This document shows, piece after piece, positions 19,873 through 28,985 of a stretch of 64,000 bases of DNA (its first letter is position 1; each line of letters opens with the position of its first letter). The notes under the pieces were generated by a model. That model did no database searches. It had not been told where the DNA came from and was given only the letters and a program-made list of their open reading frames with translations. The position numbers were made by a program, and so were the translations under genes. The stretch comes from Methylococcaceae bacterium UBA662 (GTDB taxonomy: Bacteria > Pseudomonadota > Gammaproteobacteria > Methylococcales > Methylomonadaceae). The stretch lies in contig DBNW01000035.1 in NCBI GenBank assembly GCA_002299425.1, forward strand, positions 22,039 through 86,038, given 5' to 3'.

Positions 19873-21057
19873 ATGCGTCTTTTATTAGTCTTGTTGCTTT
19901 GTTTAAATTTGCTCGGCTGCGCTGCAGTCGATGCTGTGGATGAATTTTTTGGCGGCGGCGTAGACAATGCCGAACCGCCTAAACCCTTGGTGGAATTTTC
20001 CCAGGAAATCGCCGTTAGCAAGGTGTGGAAGGAAGGCATTGGCAGCGGCAGCGATGGGCAAGTGTTGAATTTAGCACCCGCTTTGACCGCCGGCAAAGTT
20101 TTTGCCGCTGACAGACACGGCTTGGTGCAGGCACGCAACCTGAGCAACGGCGATTTGTACTGGGAAGCGAAAACCGGCTTGCCTGTTTCCGCAGGCCCTG
20201 GCGTGGGCGGCGGCCTAGCCGTTTTAGGGACTGCCAAAGGACAGGTCGTTGCTTTTAACAGCGAAACCGGAAACTCCCTATGGACCGTCACAGTGACCAG
20301 CGAAGTGTTATCAATCCCCGTTGTCGCTAACGACAGGGTCATTGTCCGCTGCACCGACGGTACGGTTTCGGCCCTAGATGCTAAAACCGGAGTGAGACTA
20401 TGGTCTTATGAAACCAGCGTACCGCCGCTTAGCGTGCGTGGTACCGGCACCCCCGTGGTGATGGAAGACCACGTTATCGGTGGTTATGACAACGGCAAGC
20501 TGCTGGCACTGCGCTTGGCTGATGGCAAATTTGTTTGGGAAACAAGCATTGCTGTTCCAAAAGGCCGTTCAGAGGTGGAACGCTTGGTCGATATTGACGC
20601 CGACCCGGTGACGGCTGATGGCGTTATTTATGTGGCGGCGCACAGCGGCGGTGTCGGTGCCGTGTCGCAAACGGATGGTGATGTTTTGTGGCATAACGAC
20701 AACCTGTCTTCCCATTCCGGTTTTGGGCTGGATTGGCAATACCTGTATTTATCCGATTCGATCAGCGATGTTTGGCAGTTGGATTTACGCAATGGCTCTT
20801 CACTGTGGAAACAAAGCGACTTGCAGCGACGCCAACTGAGTGCCCCGGCCGTTTACGAAAGCTATGTGGTAGTAGGGGATTTTGAAGGCTATTTGCATTG
20901 GCTGAGCACCACCGACGGCAGGTTGTTAGGACGGGTGCAAGTCACCGACGCCCCCATTGCCGCTAAGCCGGCCGTTAACGGCGACACCGTTTATGTGTAT
21001 GCCAGCGATGGCACGTTGGCCGCTTACAGGGTGGGCATTCAGGCAGGGGCTCAATAA
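19873..21057 (+). CDS. bamB: Outer-membrane assembly lipoprotein BamB
   Basis: Beta-propeller subunit of the BAM complex. 394 residues with a lipobox LLGC at residues 14-17, then eight blades built from repeats such as [24 protein letters not shown] and [13 protein letters not shown]. Starts 4 bases after yfgM and ends 2 bases before der, so translation is probably coupled. Confidence 0.95.
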   Translation: MRLLLVLLLCLNLLGCAAVDAVDEFFGGGVDNAEPPKPLVEFSQEIAVSKVWKEGIGSGSDGQVLNLAPALTAGKVFAADRHGLVQARNLSNGDLYWEAKTGLPVSAGPGVGGGLAVLGTAKGQVVAFNSETGNSLWTVTVTSEVLSIPVVANDRVIVRCTDGTVSALDAKTGVRLWSYETSVPPLSVRGTGTPVVMEDHVIGGYDNGKLLALRLADGKFVWETSIAVPKGRSEVERLVDIDADPVTADGVIYVAAHSGGVGAVSQTDGDVLWHNDNLSSHSGFGLDWQYLYLSDSISDVWQLDLRNGSSLWKQSDLQRRQLSAPAVYESYVVVGDFEGYLHWLSTTDGRLLGRVQVTDAPIAAKPAVNGDTVYVYASDGTLAAYRVGIQAGAQ

Positions 21058-21059
21058 CC

Positions 21060-22463
21060 ATGTCCTTGTTACCCGTGATTGCCCTGGTGGGCAGACCTAA
21101 TGTCGGCAAATCGACCCTATTCAATAGCATGACTCAAAGCCGGGATGCCTTAGTGGCGGATTTCCCAGGCCTTACCCGTGACCGCAAATACGGCCGTGTG
21201 AAAAATACAGAGCGGCCTTGCTTGGTAGTGGACACCGGCGGCATTGCTGATGATGCCGAAGGCATAGAAAGCGTTTCTCGCAGGCAAGTGCAAATGGCCT
21301 TGGAAGAAGCCGACGTGGTGTTGTTCATGGTCGATGCGCGGCAGGGCCTAAGTGCCTCGGATAAAGTTATTGCCGAAGATTTGCGCAAATTAGCCAAGCC
21401 GGTGGTACTGGTCATTAATAAAACCGATGGTCTGGACGCAGCGGTCGTTAGTGTCGATTTTTATTCACTGGGTCTGGGTGAACCTGTAAAAATCGCCGCA
21501 TCGCATGGGCGTGGAGTGCCTGAATTGCTGGAGCAAGTAGCCGGTCTGCTGCCTGTCGAAGTGACCGACACCCCATTGCAAGACGATGACAAAAACATTG
21601 CCATCGCTATAGTGGGCCGGCCTAATGTGGGCAAATCGACGCTGGTCAACCGGCTGTTGGGCGAGGAGCGGGTGATCGTGTTTGACCAGCCCGGCACCAC
21701 CCGCGATAGCATTTACATCCCCTTCGAGCGCGATGGCAAACGCTACACCTTGATCGATACCGCCGGTGTGCGGCGTCGCGCCCGCGTTTCTGAAACGGTG
21801 GAAAAATTCAGTGTAATCAAGGCTCTGCAAGCCATTGAGCGGGCCCATGTGGTGATTTACCTGATTGATGCTAGCGAAGCGATCACCGACCAAGACGCCC
21901 ATTTGTTGGGGTTGGTTTTGGAGGCAGGCCGGGCTTTGATTATCGGCCTGAATAAATGGGACGGCTTAAGCATTGAGCAGCGAACCTTAGTGAAACGGCA
22001 AGTAGACATCAAGCTGTCGTTTTTAGAATTTGCCGAAAAACACCCGATTTCCGCGTTACACGGCAGCGGTGTGGGCAAGTTGTTTGATGTGGTTAGCAAA
22101 CTCTACAGTTCGGCTATGGTGGACATGTCGACCCCCTTGCTCACCAAAATTTTAAAAGAGGCCACCAGTGCTCATCAGCCACCGATGGTCGGTACCCGAC
22201 GCATTAAACTGAAATACGCCCATCAGGGTGGACGCAATCCGCCAGTGGTCATTATCCACGGCAGTCAAACGGATGCTTTGCCGACCGATTACAAGCGTTT
22301 TCTAACCAACTATTACCGGGATAAATTAGGCTTATCCGGCACGCCTCTGCGTTTGGCTTTTAAATCACCCAACAACCCGTTCCAAGGCCTAAAAAATAAG
22401 TTGACCGAACGGCAAACCAAAAAGCGCGACCGTCTAGTACGCCACCACAAACAAAAAAAATAA
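21060..22463 (+). CDS. der: Ribosome-assembly GTPase Der (EngA)
   Basis: Two-GTPase-domain protein needed for 50S subunit maturation. 467 residues. Both P-loops read GRPNVGKST (about residues 11 and 186), with DFPGLTRD and DQPGTTRDS switch motifs, NKTD and NKWD specificity motifs, and a C-terminal KH-like domain. The lysine/arginine-rich tail is normal. Confidence 0.97.
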   Translation: MSLLPVIALVGRPNVGKSTLFNSMTQSRDALVADFPGLTRDRKYGRVKNTERPCLVVDTGGIADDAEGIESVSRRQVQMALEEADVVLFMVDARQGLSASDKVIAEDLRKLAKPVVLVINKTDGLDAAVVSVDFYSLGLGEPVKIAASHGRGVPELLEQVAGLLPVEVTDTPLQDDDKNIAIAIVGRPNVGKSTLVNRLLGEERVIVFDQPGTTRDSIYIPFERDGKRYTLIDTAGVRRRARVSETVEKFSVIKALQAIERAHVVIYLIDASEAITDQDAHLLGLVLEAGRALIIGLNKWDGLSIEQRTLVKRQVDIKLSFLEFAEKHPISALHGSGVGKLFDVVSKLYSSAMVDMSTPLLTKILKEATSAHQPPMVGTRRIKLKYAHQGGRNPPVVIIHGSQTDALPTDYKRFLTNYYRDKLGLSGTPLRLAFKSPNNPFQGLKNKLTERQTKKRDRLVRHHKQKK

Positions 22464-22466
22464 CCC

Positions 22467-22970
22467 GTGGCCGGCATTTTTTTTCAAGGCAATCCGCTTA
22501 CTACCAATGCCGAATTGCCCGCAGTGGGCAGTTTGGCGCCGGATTTTATTCTGGTTAACAGCAGGCTAAAAAACCTGTCTTTGGCCGCTTTTGCGGGTAA
22601 GCGTAAAGTTTTGAACATTGTTCCTAGCCTCGATACACCGGTCTGCGCCGCATCCGCCCGCAAATTTAACCAAAAAGTGGCCCAAGATCAGGATACGGTG
22701 GTGTTGTTGGTATCGGCAGACTTGCCATTTGCCCAGTGCCGGTTTTGCACAACCGAGCAGCTTAACAATGTCGTCGCCTTGTCCTGTTTCCGTTCCGGCT
22801 TTGCCGAGGATTATGGCGTCAGGCTTGTTGATGGCATTTTAGCCGGCCTGACGGCGAGGGCCGTGATCATCATCGACCAACAAAACAAAATTATTTACGC
22901 CGAATTGGTCAAAGAATTGACCGAAGAACCCGATTACGAGGCGGCGTTAGCGGTACTGAATGCCCACTAA
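22467..22970 (+). CDS. tpx: Thiol peroxidase (Tpx-type peroxiredoxin)
   Basis: Reduces peroxides using thioredoxin. 167 residues from a GTG at 22467, three bases after der. The peroxidatic Cys60 is in SLDTPVCAAS; the likely resolving Cys94 is in CRFC. The E. coli equivalents are Cys61 and Cys95. FFQGNPLTT at the start is a family signature. Confidence 0.94.
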   Translation: MAGIFFQGNPLTTNAELPAVGSLAPDFILVNSRLKNLSLAAFAGKRKVLNIVPSLDTPVCAASARKFNQKVAQDQDTVVLLVSADLPFAQCRFCTTEQLNNVVALSCFRSGFAEDYGVRLVDGILAGLTARAVIIIDQQNKIIYAELVKELTEEPDYEAALAVLNAH

Positions 22971-23119
22971 CAAGCAAAGTGCCTGGGCTGTTTTTGTGGC
23001 TGTGGTCTGGTGCGTACCTGCGTTTGTTGGTTTTTCCTGCTAAACAGGGCTTTCGTTGCCATCTGTTGACGGTCTTGACAAACGTCTGGCCGGTTGGCGC
23101 AATTTTTAAGAGGTGTGAT

Positions 23120-23827
23120 TTGGCCGCACATAACCAGCTTTTTAGTGGCCACGCATTAAGACTTTGGGGCTGGCTGAGAAAAGGCCTGGCCTTGTTTGTC
23201 CTAGGCTCAGTGGTTGCCTGCGTGCTGCTGAATTGGCTGCCGCCGGCCACTACCGGGATGATGCTTTACCGCCACCTTGAAGATGCCTTAGAAAACCGTC
23301 CCTACCAACCGATGGATTACCGTTGGATCAATGGTCAGGACATTTCTTGGTTTGCTTTTGCGGCGGTGGTAGCGGCAGAAGACCAGCTTTTTTACCGCCA
23401 TCACGGCTTTGACTGGCACTCCATCCAATCGGTACTGGAGGATTTTTCAGAAGATGGCAAAGCCCCGCGCGGAGCGAGCACCATAACGCAACAAGTGGCC
23501 AAAAACTTATTTTTGACGCCGTCCCGCAATTTCCTACGCAAGGGTTTGGAAGCCTGGTTCACCGTCTGTTTGGAGCTGTTCTTGAGCAAGCAGCGGATCT
23601 TAGAAATTTACCTTAACATCGCCGAATTCGGCGACCATCTGTTTGGCATTGAAGCGGCCAGCCAGCGGTATTTTGGCATCTCCGCCAGCCGTTTAAGCGC
23701 GCAACAGGCCGCCTTGCTGGCCGCAACATTGCCTAATCCGCTTAACTTGAAAGCCGACCGGCCTTCGCGATATTTGCTAAGACGGCAACATTGGATACTC
23801 AAACAAATGCAGCAGTTGGGCCACTAA
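23120..23827 (+). CDS. mtgA: Monofunctional biosynthetic peptidoglycan transglycosylase
   Basis: Polymerises lipid II glycan strands at the inner membrane. The best start is TTG 23120, preceded by AAGAGGTG. It gives 235 residues (E. coli MtgA has 242) and places the single membrane anchor (GLALFVLGSVVACVLLNWLPP) near the N-terminus. An in-frame ATG at 22979 would add 47 residues not typical of the family. GT51 motifs are present: AAEDQLFYRHHGFD with the catalytic glutamate, GASTITQQVAKNLFL, and KQRILEIYLNIAEFG. Confidence 0.93.
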   Translation: MAAHNQLFSGHALRLWGWLRKGLALFVLGSVVACVLLNWLPPATTGMMLYRHLEDALENRPYQPMDYRWINGQDISWFAFAAVVAAEDQLFYRHHGFDWHSIQSVLEDFSEDGKAPRGASTITQQVAKNLFLTPSRNFLRKGLEAWFTVCLELFLSKQRILEIYLNIAEFGDHLFGIEAASQRYFGISASRLSAQQAALLAATLPNPLNLKADRPSRYLLRRQHWILKQMQQLGH

Positions 23828-23867
23828 GCTAGCCAAAAATAACCGGCTGCACAGCCAAATGCCGCCG

Positions 23868-24323
23868 CTATTTCACACCCTGTTGGGCTAAAAAACCATC
23901 CAGTTGATTGGCAAATGCCTGTATGTCGCGGGCAGCTAACGCCGCAGGCCCGCCGGTATTAATTCCGCTTGAACGCAAAGATTCCATGAAATCCCGCATG
24001 TTCAAGCGCTCTTTGATGTTCTCCTGGGTATAGCGTTCGCCACGAGGATTGATGGCATGTCCGCCTTTATTGATCACTTCATGGGCTAACGGAATATCAG
24101 CGGTAATCACCAAATCGTTGGCAACCATATTTTTGATAATTTCATTATCGGCCACATCGTAGCCGGATCTAACCCACAAGAACTTGATATGGCGTGAAGG
24201 CGGAATTTGCAGGTAATGGTTGGCCACCAGTGTGATTGAAGTGCCGGTACGGTTTGCCGCACGGAACAAAATCTCTTTGATGGGTTTCGGACAGGCATCC
24301 GCATCTACCCAGATTGGCATCAT
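23868..24323 (-). CDS. YaiI/YqxD (DUF188) family protein
   Basis: 151 residues with the family opening [14 protein letters not shown], then [30 protein letters not shown] and a [19 protein letters not shown] tail. The fold is PIN/FEN-like with conserved aspartates, so nuclease activity has been suggested for the family. No substrate is established. Start could be ATG 24323 or 24320. Convergent with mtgA. Confidence 0.9.
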   Translation of the reverse strand: MMPIWVDADACPKPIKEILFRAANRTGTSITLVANHYLQIPPSRHIKFLWVRSGYDVADNEIIKNMVANDLVITADIPLAHEVINKGGHAINPRGERYTQENIKERLNMRDFMESLRSSGINTGGPAALAARDIQAFANQLDGFLAQQGVK

Positions 24324-24457
24324 TTATTCCAAAAAATAGTGTGAACAGGTTTGTTACGGTTAAACGTATCTAAACAAAGCGGGTAACTAAGCCCAGCATC
24401 ATTGCCAGAAAGCTTCGAGGCTAGACGTTCATTGAACCTAAATTCCCACAAAACCCC

Positions 24458-24822
24458 TTACCTATCGTTCCGATTTGGCGGATTGTCCGCCGACATCAGT
24501 GCCAAAATCAGAAAAATCACCAGCAGTAACGGCCAAAAATAAGGCACTATCAGGAACACGCCCAGCATCGAAAAGAATAAGGCAATAAAAAAAGCATGAA
24601 CCCCATGCCCATCATTAGCAGGAATGCCAAGATACCGATTAATAACAGGGCAATAATACTGCTGGGGATGGCGGCAAAGCGGATGAAAGAATTGTCGACG
24701 GGGTGGTTGTTAATGATGAGCTTGATTGTGCCCACATCCGGGTGGAACAAATAACTGAAAATGCCGACGGTGATGGCGACAATCAATAAGGTGGTGATAA
24801 GGGGGTGGCGTGGGCGTTTCAT
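24458..24822 (-). pseudogene. Small multi-pass membrane protein, reading frame broken at a T7 tract
   Basis: From ATG 24822 the frame encodes KRPRHPLITTLLIVAITVG and two further hydrophobic stretches. It then changes character and stops at 24550. A one-base shift in the homopolymer at 24587-24593 (T7 on the coding strand) opens a frame with two more hydrophobic helices and the tail SADNPPNRNDR, ending at TAA 24458-24460. The combined product would be about 120 residues with four membrane segments. This is either a real frameshift mutation, a sequencing error in the homopolymer, or slippage. I do not recognise the family. Confidence 0.5.
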
Positions 24823-24982
24823 AGCGGGTCTTGGGATCAATGTTGTAACGGTAGCATAGACTCGGACTGCGTGGTCGGTCAAATGGCATGCTCATTGAAC
24901 ATAGCGACTGGACAACGCCCTCAGTCTTTCATGGCTCTAGGGCTAAACTTTATGTTTTTAGCAACGTTACACGCTATTTAAA

Positions 24983-25167
24983 AAGCATGGCCCAGTGGTG
25001 ATGGGCAACGCCGCCTTCCACAAGCGCGAGAACCTTAAAAGCTGTATCGGGAAAACAGGGCACAGCTTAAATCCGTCCGCAAGCAATCCCGATGTTCCAT
25101 TCAGGACATCTTTTTATACCGGATTAGCTGTATTTCCTGGGTAGCAAAGCATCAGGTTTTTAATTAA
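24983..25167 (+). pseudogene. IS630-family transposase remnant
   Basis: Codons from 24983 read KHGPVVMGNAAFHKRENLK, matching the VVVMDNAAFHK block around the second catalytic aspartate of IS630 transposases. The aspartate is Gly here. The frame then shifts: a second frame from 25069 reads KSVRKQSRCSIQDIF and ends at TAA 25165-25167, matching the region downstream of the PPYSPDLNPIE motif. That motif and about 60 bases are deleted. It is clearly inactive. No intact terminal repeats were found. Confidence 0.65.
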
Positions 25168-25244
25168 TCAGCTTTGGCTCAGTTAACGAAAAGCTCGGGC
25201 AATCCATTCGATTCCAATAAAAATAGGTTGTACTCATTTAAATA

Positions 25245-25253
25245 GGGGGGGGG
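25245..25253 (+). repeat. G9 homopolymer at the ribosome site of the PfkB kinase gene
   Basis: Nine consecutive G residues end 6 bases before ATG 25260 and take the place of the Shine-Dalgarno sequence. Length variation of such a tract would change spacing or strength of the ribosome site. Confidence 0.6.
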
Positions 25254-25259
25254 TGAATA

Positions 25260-26201
25260 ATGCGGATATTTGTATTAGGCAGTTTCATTCAAGCCTGTTG
25301 TTGGCAAGTAAAGCATCTACCAAAATGGGGAGAAACCCTGGTTGCTTCAGCCTTGTCAATCGAGGCAGGTGGAAAAGGACTTAATGTCGCTATCGGCACC
25401 CGGCGTCTGGGTGCTGACGTCACTGTGTTGTTGGGTATTGGATACGATCAAGCCGGGGATGGGTTGATGCGGTTGTTGGCGCAAGAAGGGCTGGTTACAC
25501 GGCATGTTTGGCGTTTGGCAAAGCAATCCGGTTACGGGGCGGGCCTGATCGCAAAGGAGGGTGAAAATGTCATCGCCATCTATCCCGGCCCAAACCAATT
25601 GCTGACCGCAGCACATGTGCAGGCCGCCCAAGCCGATATTGGCCGGGCTGATTGGGTTTACGCGCAATTGGAAACGGCTATGGTGGCTATTGTTGCCGCT
25701 TTCCGGCTGGCAAAGCTTAGCGGTGTCTGCACGGTACTGAACCCTTCGCCTTGGCAAAGCCTGCCGCAGGAGTTGTTGGATGTGACTGACATACTGATTG
25801 TCAATGCTACGGAAGCCCAGAATTTGCTTGCCCTAGCCATGCCGTTGCCTGGAAGCTTGCAAGAGTGTTTTTCAGGCTTAGAAATGGTGATGGGTACGTT
25901 ATGGTTAAGATGGGGCGGTGAGTTGTTGGTGGTGACTCTGGGTGCTTTGGGCAGTCTGGCTTTTAGCCGTGACGGCCAGACTTATTGCGCCCCGGCTTTT
26001 GCCGTCCAGTCAGTCGATAGCGTCGGCGCGGGGGACGCCTTTGCCAGCGGTTTTTGTGTCGAGTTATGCCAACGTCGGCAAATTCAGCAAGCCTTGCGCT
26101 ACGGTAACGCTTGCGGCGCAATGACGGCCTCGCGGCTTGGGGTGTTAGCGGCACTGCCTTGCCGCGCCACTGTCGAGGCTTTTTTGGCTGATTATGGTTA
26201 G
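25260..26201 (+). CDS. PfkB-family carbohydrate kinase (ribokinase-like)
   Basis: 313 residues. An N-terminal EAGGKGLNVAIGTRRLGA matches the sugar-binding region of ribokinases. The C-terminal ATP/anion-hole motif is SVDSVGAGDAFASGF with the catalytic aspartate. The full domain is present. The sugar cannot be assigned from sequence; ribokinase, fructokinase and nucleoside kinases share these motifs. It stands alone between the IS630 remnant and a convergent GntR regulator 136 bases away. Confidence 0.88.
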   Translation: MRIFVLGSFIQACCWQVKHLPKWGETLVASALSIEAGGKGLNVAIGTRRLGADVTVLLGIGYDQAGDGLMRLLAQEGLVTRHVWRLAKQSGYGAGLIAKEGENVIAIYPGPNQLLTAAHVQAAQADIGRADWVYAQLETAMVAIVAAFRLAKLSGVCTVLNPSPWQSLPQELLDVTDILIVNATEAQNLLALAMPLPGSLQECFSGLEMVMGTLWLRWGGELLVVTLGALGSLAFSRDGQTYCAPAFAVQSVDSVGAGDAFASGFCVELCQRRQIQQALRYGNACGAMTASRLGVLAALPCRATVEAFLADYG

Positions 26202-26337
26202 GTTATGGTTTTTTCATGGGCTTTTATGCCCTATTAGGGAAAGACGTTCCCTTTAAGGAAACTCTGCCACTGACTCTATCGGCAGTAGCTTCCGGCACTG
26301 CTCTCGGTAAGGGCTGCGGCCTGTCTTTCTTAGCCGT

Positions 26338-27117
26338 TTATTCCAATCGGAGTTTATACACATAGGCATCGCCCCGGAAAGTCCCTTCCACGTATTCGAT
26401 GAGTTGGCCGGTTGCCGAATAGGTGTGCCGTTTTAGCAGCAAGCAAGGGCCCGGCCCATCGAAACCAAAAATTGCCGTTTCCTCGGCCGTGCTCATCACC
26501 GCTTCGATGGTTTGTTCAGCATGGGCCAAAGTAATGCCACATTTCTCCTGCAAAAACGCATAAATAGAACCGCTGGTGTCCCAGTTTTCTAATTCCGGGG
26601 CCGCTGTTAGGTTGTACCAGGCCACTTCGCGGGTCATTGGCACCTTATCAGCCAAGCGTAGGCGCACCAGGCGTAAAAACAGTGCCGCAGAAGGGCACTG
26701 AAAAATACAGGCGATGGTGCGTTCATTGACAATTTCGTATTCCAGCACCCGGGTGGAGGCCGATTTTCCCTGCTCGCGCATTTCCTCGGTAAAGCCCTTT
26801 AACTTTCCGAGCATTGGGACAACCCCCGGGGGGGGTTGCACCACGGTGCCGCCACGGCCGTGGGTGCTCAGGCGCTTTTTATCGCGCAGTTCGTCATAGC
26901 AGCGTTTTACCGTAGTCCGGCTGACATTCAATGCCTCGGCCAGCACCCGTTCGGAGGGCAGATTAGATCCGGGTTTGAGGCTGCCATCATCGATTAGGCT
27001 ATTTAGCTGCCGTTGCAGTTGCAGGTAAGCGGGTTCCGAAGTTTGGTCGTTTATCTGCAGTTGGCCCAAAAAGTCTGGTAATGGATTGGCTTGTTCTGGC
27101 TGTCCGGTTTTGTCCAA
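26338..27117 (-). CDS. GntR-family transcriptional regulator with UTRA effector domain
   Basis: 259 residues. The winged helix-turn-helix (about 31-100) includes LPSERVLAEALNVSRTTVKRCYDEL and GRGGTVV. A linker of prolines leads to a UTRA-type ligand domain (about 115-255) with FLRLVRLRLAD and the ending FRGDAYVYKLRL. UTRA regulators usually sense sugars or phosphorylated small molecules. The convergent PfkB kinase is a plausible but unproven partner. The upstream region 27118-27500 would hold its promoter. Confidence 0.9.
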   Translation of the reverse strand: MDKTGQPEQANPLPDFLGQLQINDQTSEPAYLQLQRQLNSLIDDGSLKPGSNLPSERVLAEALNVSRTTVKRCYDELRDKKRLSTHGRGGTVVQPPPGVVPMLGKLKGFTEEMREQGKSASTRVLEYEIVNERTIACIFQCPSAALFLRLVRLRLADKVPMTREVAWYNLTAAPELENWDTSGSIYAFLQEKCGITLAHAEQTIEAVMSTAEETAIFGFDGPGPCLLLKRHTYSATGQLIEYVEGTFRGDAYVYKLRLE

Positions 27118-27500
27118 GGCACTGTCCCCCTTTGCTAAATGCCGTCAAGTGTATAACAGAGTCCTGGTGCTGCCGGCGAGAATTTTAATGGGTTAAATAA
27201 AAAATCGGCAGCTCCTCACGTCAGCACATGCTATCAGCGCGATCTTATCGCGTTTTGTCGTGGCAAGATCCACGGCGCATGTTCCATAAGCACGCCAAAT
27301 GCTAGTTTTGGTTTGCTTTGTTTTGGCCTAACAGAGGTTAAAGCTGGCTGTCAGATTCGAGCGGGTTAACCATTAAATGGATATTTATTGGACTGATTAT
27401 GGATGTTTATTTATACTGACCACGCTTGATTAGAAACAGTCGCTGTTGCAGTGCCAACACCGCCGTTATCAACGGCTTTTACTTTTATGGGGAAATACAA
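27118..27500. other. Divergent intergenic region upstream of the GntR regulator and a secreted protein
   Basis: About 380 bases with no supported ORF. It is AT-rich around 27360-27420, a likely promoter zone for the plus-strand gene. I found no clear palindromic operator for the GntR protein and no RNA gene. Confidence 0.4.
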
Positions 27501-28067
27501 ATGAAAACTTCAAAAATGAAAACATCAAGGGTCGAAAAATGCTTGTTGCCCTGTGCGCTGGTCTTAGGCTTGTTTGCGGCAGAAGCCTCTGCCGGATTTG
27601 TCAAAACCCAAGCCCCTTGTACGCCCGTATTAGGAAGCGGCAGTTCTGTCGCTCAAGCCGACCGTTATTGCTTTAGCTTCAGTGCCGGCGATGCCATTCC
27701 CGTTGTCCGTTCCTTTTCCTTCAATGCACCCGGTGAGGGCACGGCCTTGGTTTCTTTTAACGGCAGCATGACTTGCTCCAGTTTTAATACCGAGACCTTT
27801 GCGGTTGCTGATTTCGCTAGCCAAATCGTAACGGACACCAATGCCGTAGCCAACGTGGCAGGCCCTAGCGGCTTACGTCATGGTGTTGGTTTATTGCCAA
27901 ATTTCACGGGTACTTCCGATTCGTTTAATCTCGCTTCGCAACGCGCTATTGCCATTAGAAGGGCCGGAGTCAGAACATTTTATTTTAAATTGGCCAATTT
28001 AAGGATGGACCCACAAACCATTTGTTACGTTTATAACGCCGCTTTTACGGTCAACTTTGCGCCTTGA
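27501..28067 (+). CDS. Secreted protein of unknown function
   Basis: 188 residues from ATG 27501, with GGGGAAA upstream. Signal peptide runs to about residue 30 (LVLGLFAAEASA). The mature protein has two or three cysteine pairs (QAPCTPV, DRYCFSF, SMTCSSF, QTICYVY) and a beta-rich pattern of alternating hydrophobics ending in AAFTVNFAP. I do not recognise a family. A second in-frame ATG is at 27516. It precedes the LamG protein by 114 bases in the same direction and may be expressed with it. Confidence 0.6.
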   Translation: MKTSKMKTSRVEKCLLPCALVLGLFAAEASAGFVKTQAPCTPVLGSGSSVAQADRYCFSFSAGDAIPVVRSFSFNAPGEGTALVSFNGSMTCSSFNTETFAVADFASQIVTDTNAVANVAGPSGLRHGVGLLPNFTGTSDSFNLASQRAIAIRRAGVRTFYFKLANLRMDPQTICYVYNAAFTVNFAP

Positions 28068-28181
28068 ACGTTATACCCAAGCGTTTTTTTGGCTGTTAAA
28101 GCAAGCGCACCTTAAATCCATCCTCCTTTTATGCCCGTAGGGTACGAAAGGGGGGCAAGCTAATTTTTACAGGAAAACGCC

Positions 28182-28985
28182 ATGAACACATTAGGCAAAC
28201 TGGTTTTAGCCTCAACCTGCGCTTTCGGCAGCTTCGCGGTTCAAGCCGCACCGCCACTCAACGCAATGGTTGCCCATTGGCACCTAGATGAAGGGCGGGG
28301 GCAAAAAGTAATAGATTTATCGGGTTACGGCAAAAACGGGCAACTAGGCGCAACGGCGGCTATTGAAGCCACCGACCCACTGTGGATTTCGCGCCGTTTT
28401 GATAATGCCGCGCTCAGTTTTAACGGCAACCAATTTATTAAAGTGCCGCACGCAAACAACCTGCAACCGCGAAGGATTTCGGTTGAGGCTTGGGTTAAGC
28501 CGGGTGCGGCACCCGCATCCAGCTTGCCTGTTATCCTGGCCAAAAGCGCGAAGGCGTGCAGTTTTGCGGCGTATTCCCTGTACATGTACAACCCTAATTA
28601 CGCGCAAAGCCCGGAATTGCCGCCTGGAACCCCTTATTTTTATGTAGCTTTTGCTGATGGCTCGGCTGAAGGCACTTATGTAGAATCGCCTGCCGGCGCA
28701 CCGGATTTATTGGACGGCAAGTGGCATCATTTGGTCGGCACTTATGACCGCACGGCGGTCAGGCTTTATGTCGATGGCGTTGAGGTGGGTGCCGGCACGC
28801 CGCATAAAGCCCCGATACCTTATGCCGATTTCAGCAACACAGATTTGTATATCGGTGCTTACGACGGCGACACCAAAATATGCGAAGACTATAACGGCAA
28901 TTATGTCGGCGACATAGATGAAGTCAGAATCTGGAACAAGGCACTGACAGCCGCCGAAGTGAATGAGCGTTATTTAGGCTACTAG
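28182..28985 (+). CDS. Secreted LamG/concanavalin-like domain protein
   Basis: 267 residues with a signal peptide (cleavage after VQA, about 22). One LamG-like jelly-roll domain fills the rest: LNAMVAHWHLDEGRGQ, ISVEAWVKPG, GKWHHLVGTYDRTAVRLYVDGVEVG, LYIGAYDG and GDIDEVRIWNKALTAAEV. Such domains bind glycans or other ligands at the cell surface; no catalytic domain is attached. Ribosome site AGGAAA. Its last 12 bases overlap the convergent queG. Confidence 0.85.
   Translation: MNTLGKLVLASTCAFGSFAVQAAPPLNAMVAHWHLDEGRGQKVIDLSGYGKNGQLGATAAIEATDPLWISRRFDNAALSFNGNQFIKVPHANNLQPRRISVEAWVKPGAAPASSLPVILAKSAKACSFAAYSLYMYNPNYAQSPELPPGTPYFYVAFADGSAEGTYVESPAGAPDLLDGKWHHLVGTYDRTAVRLYVDGVEVGAGTPHKAPIPYADFSNTDLYIGAYDGDTKICEDYNGNYVGDIDEVRIWNKALTAAEVNERYLGY

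Noticed and set aside
26824..26836. C5G8 run inside the GntR gene as a phase-variation tract
   Set aside because: It encodes a proline-glycine linker in a complete frame; a switch is possible but nothing supports it.
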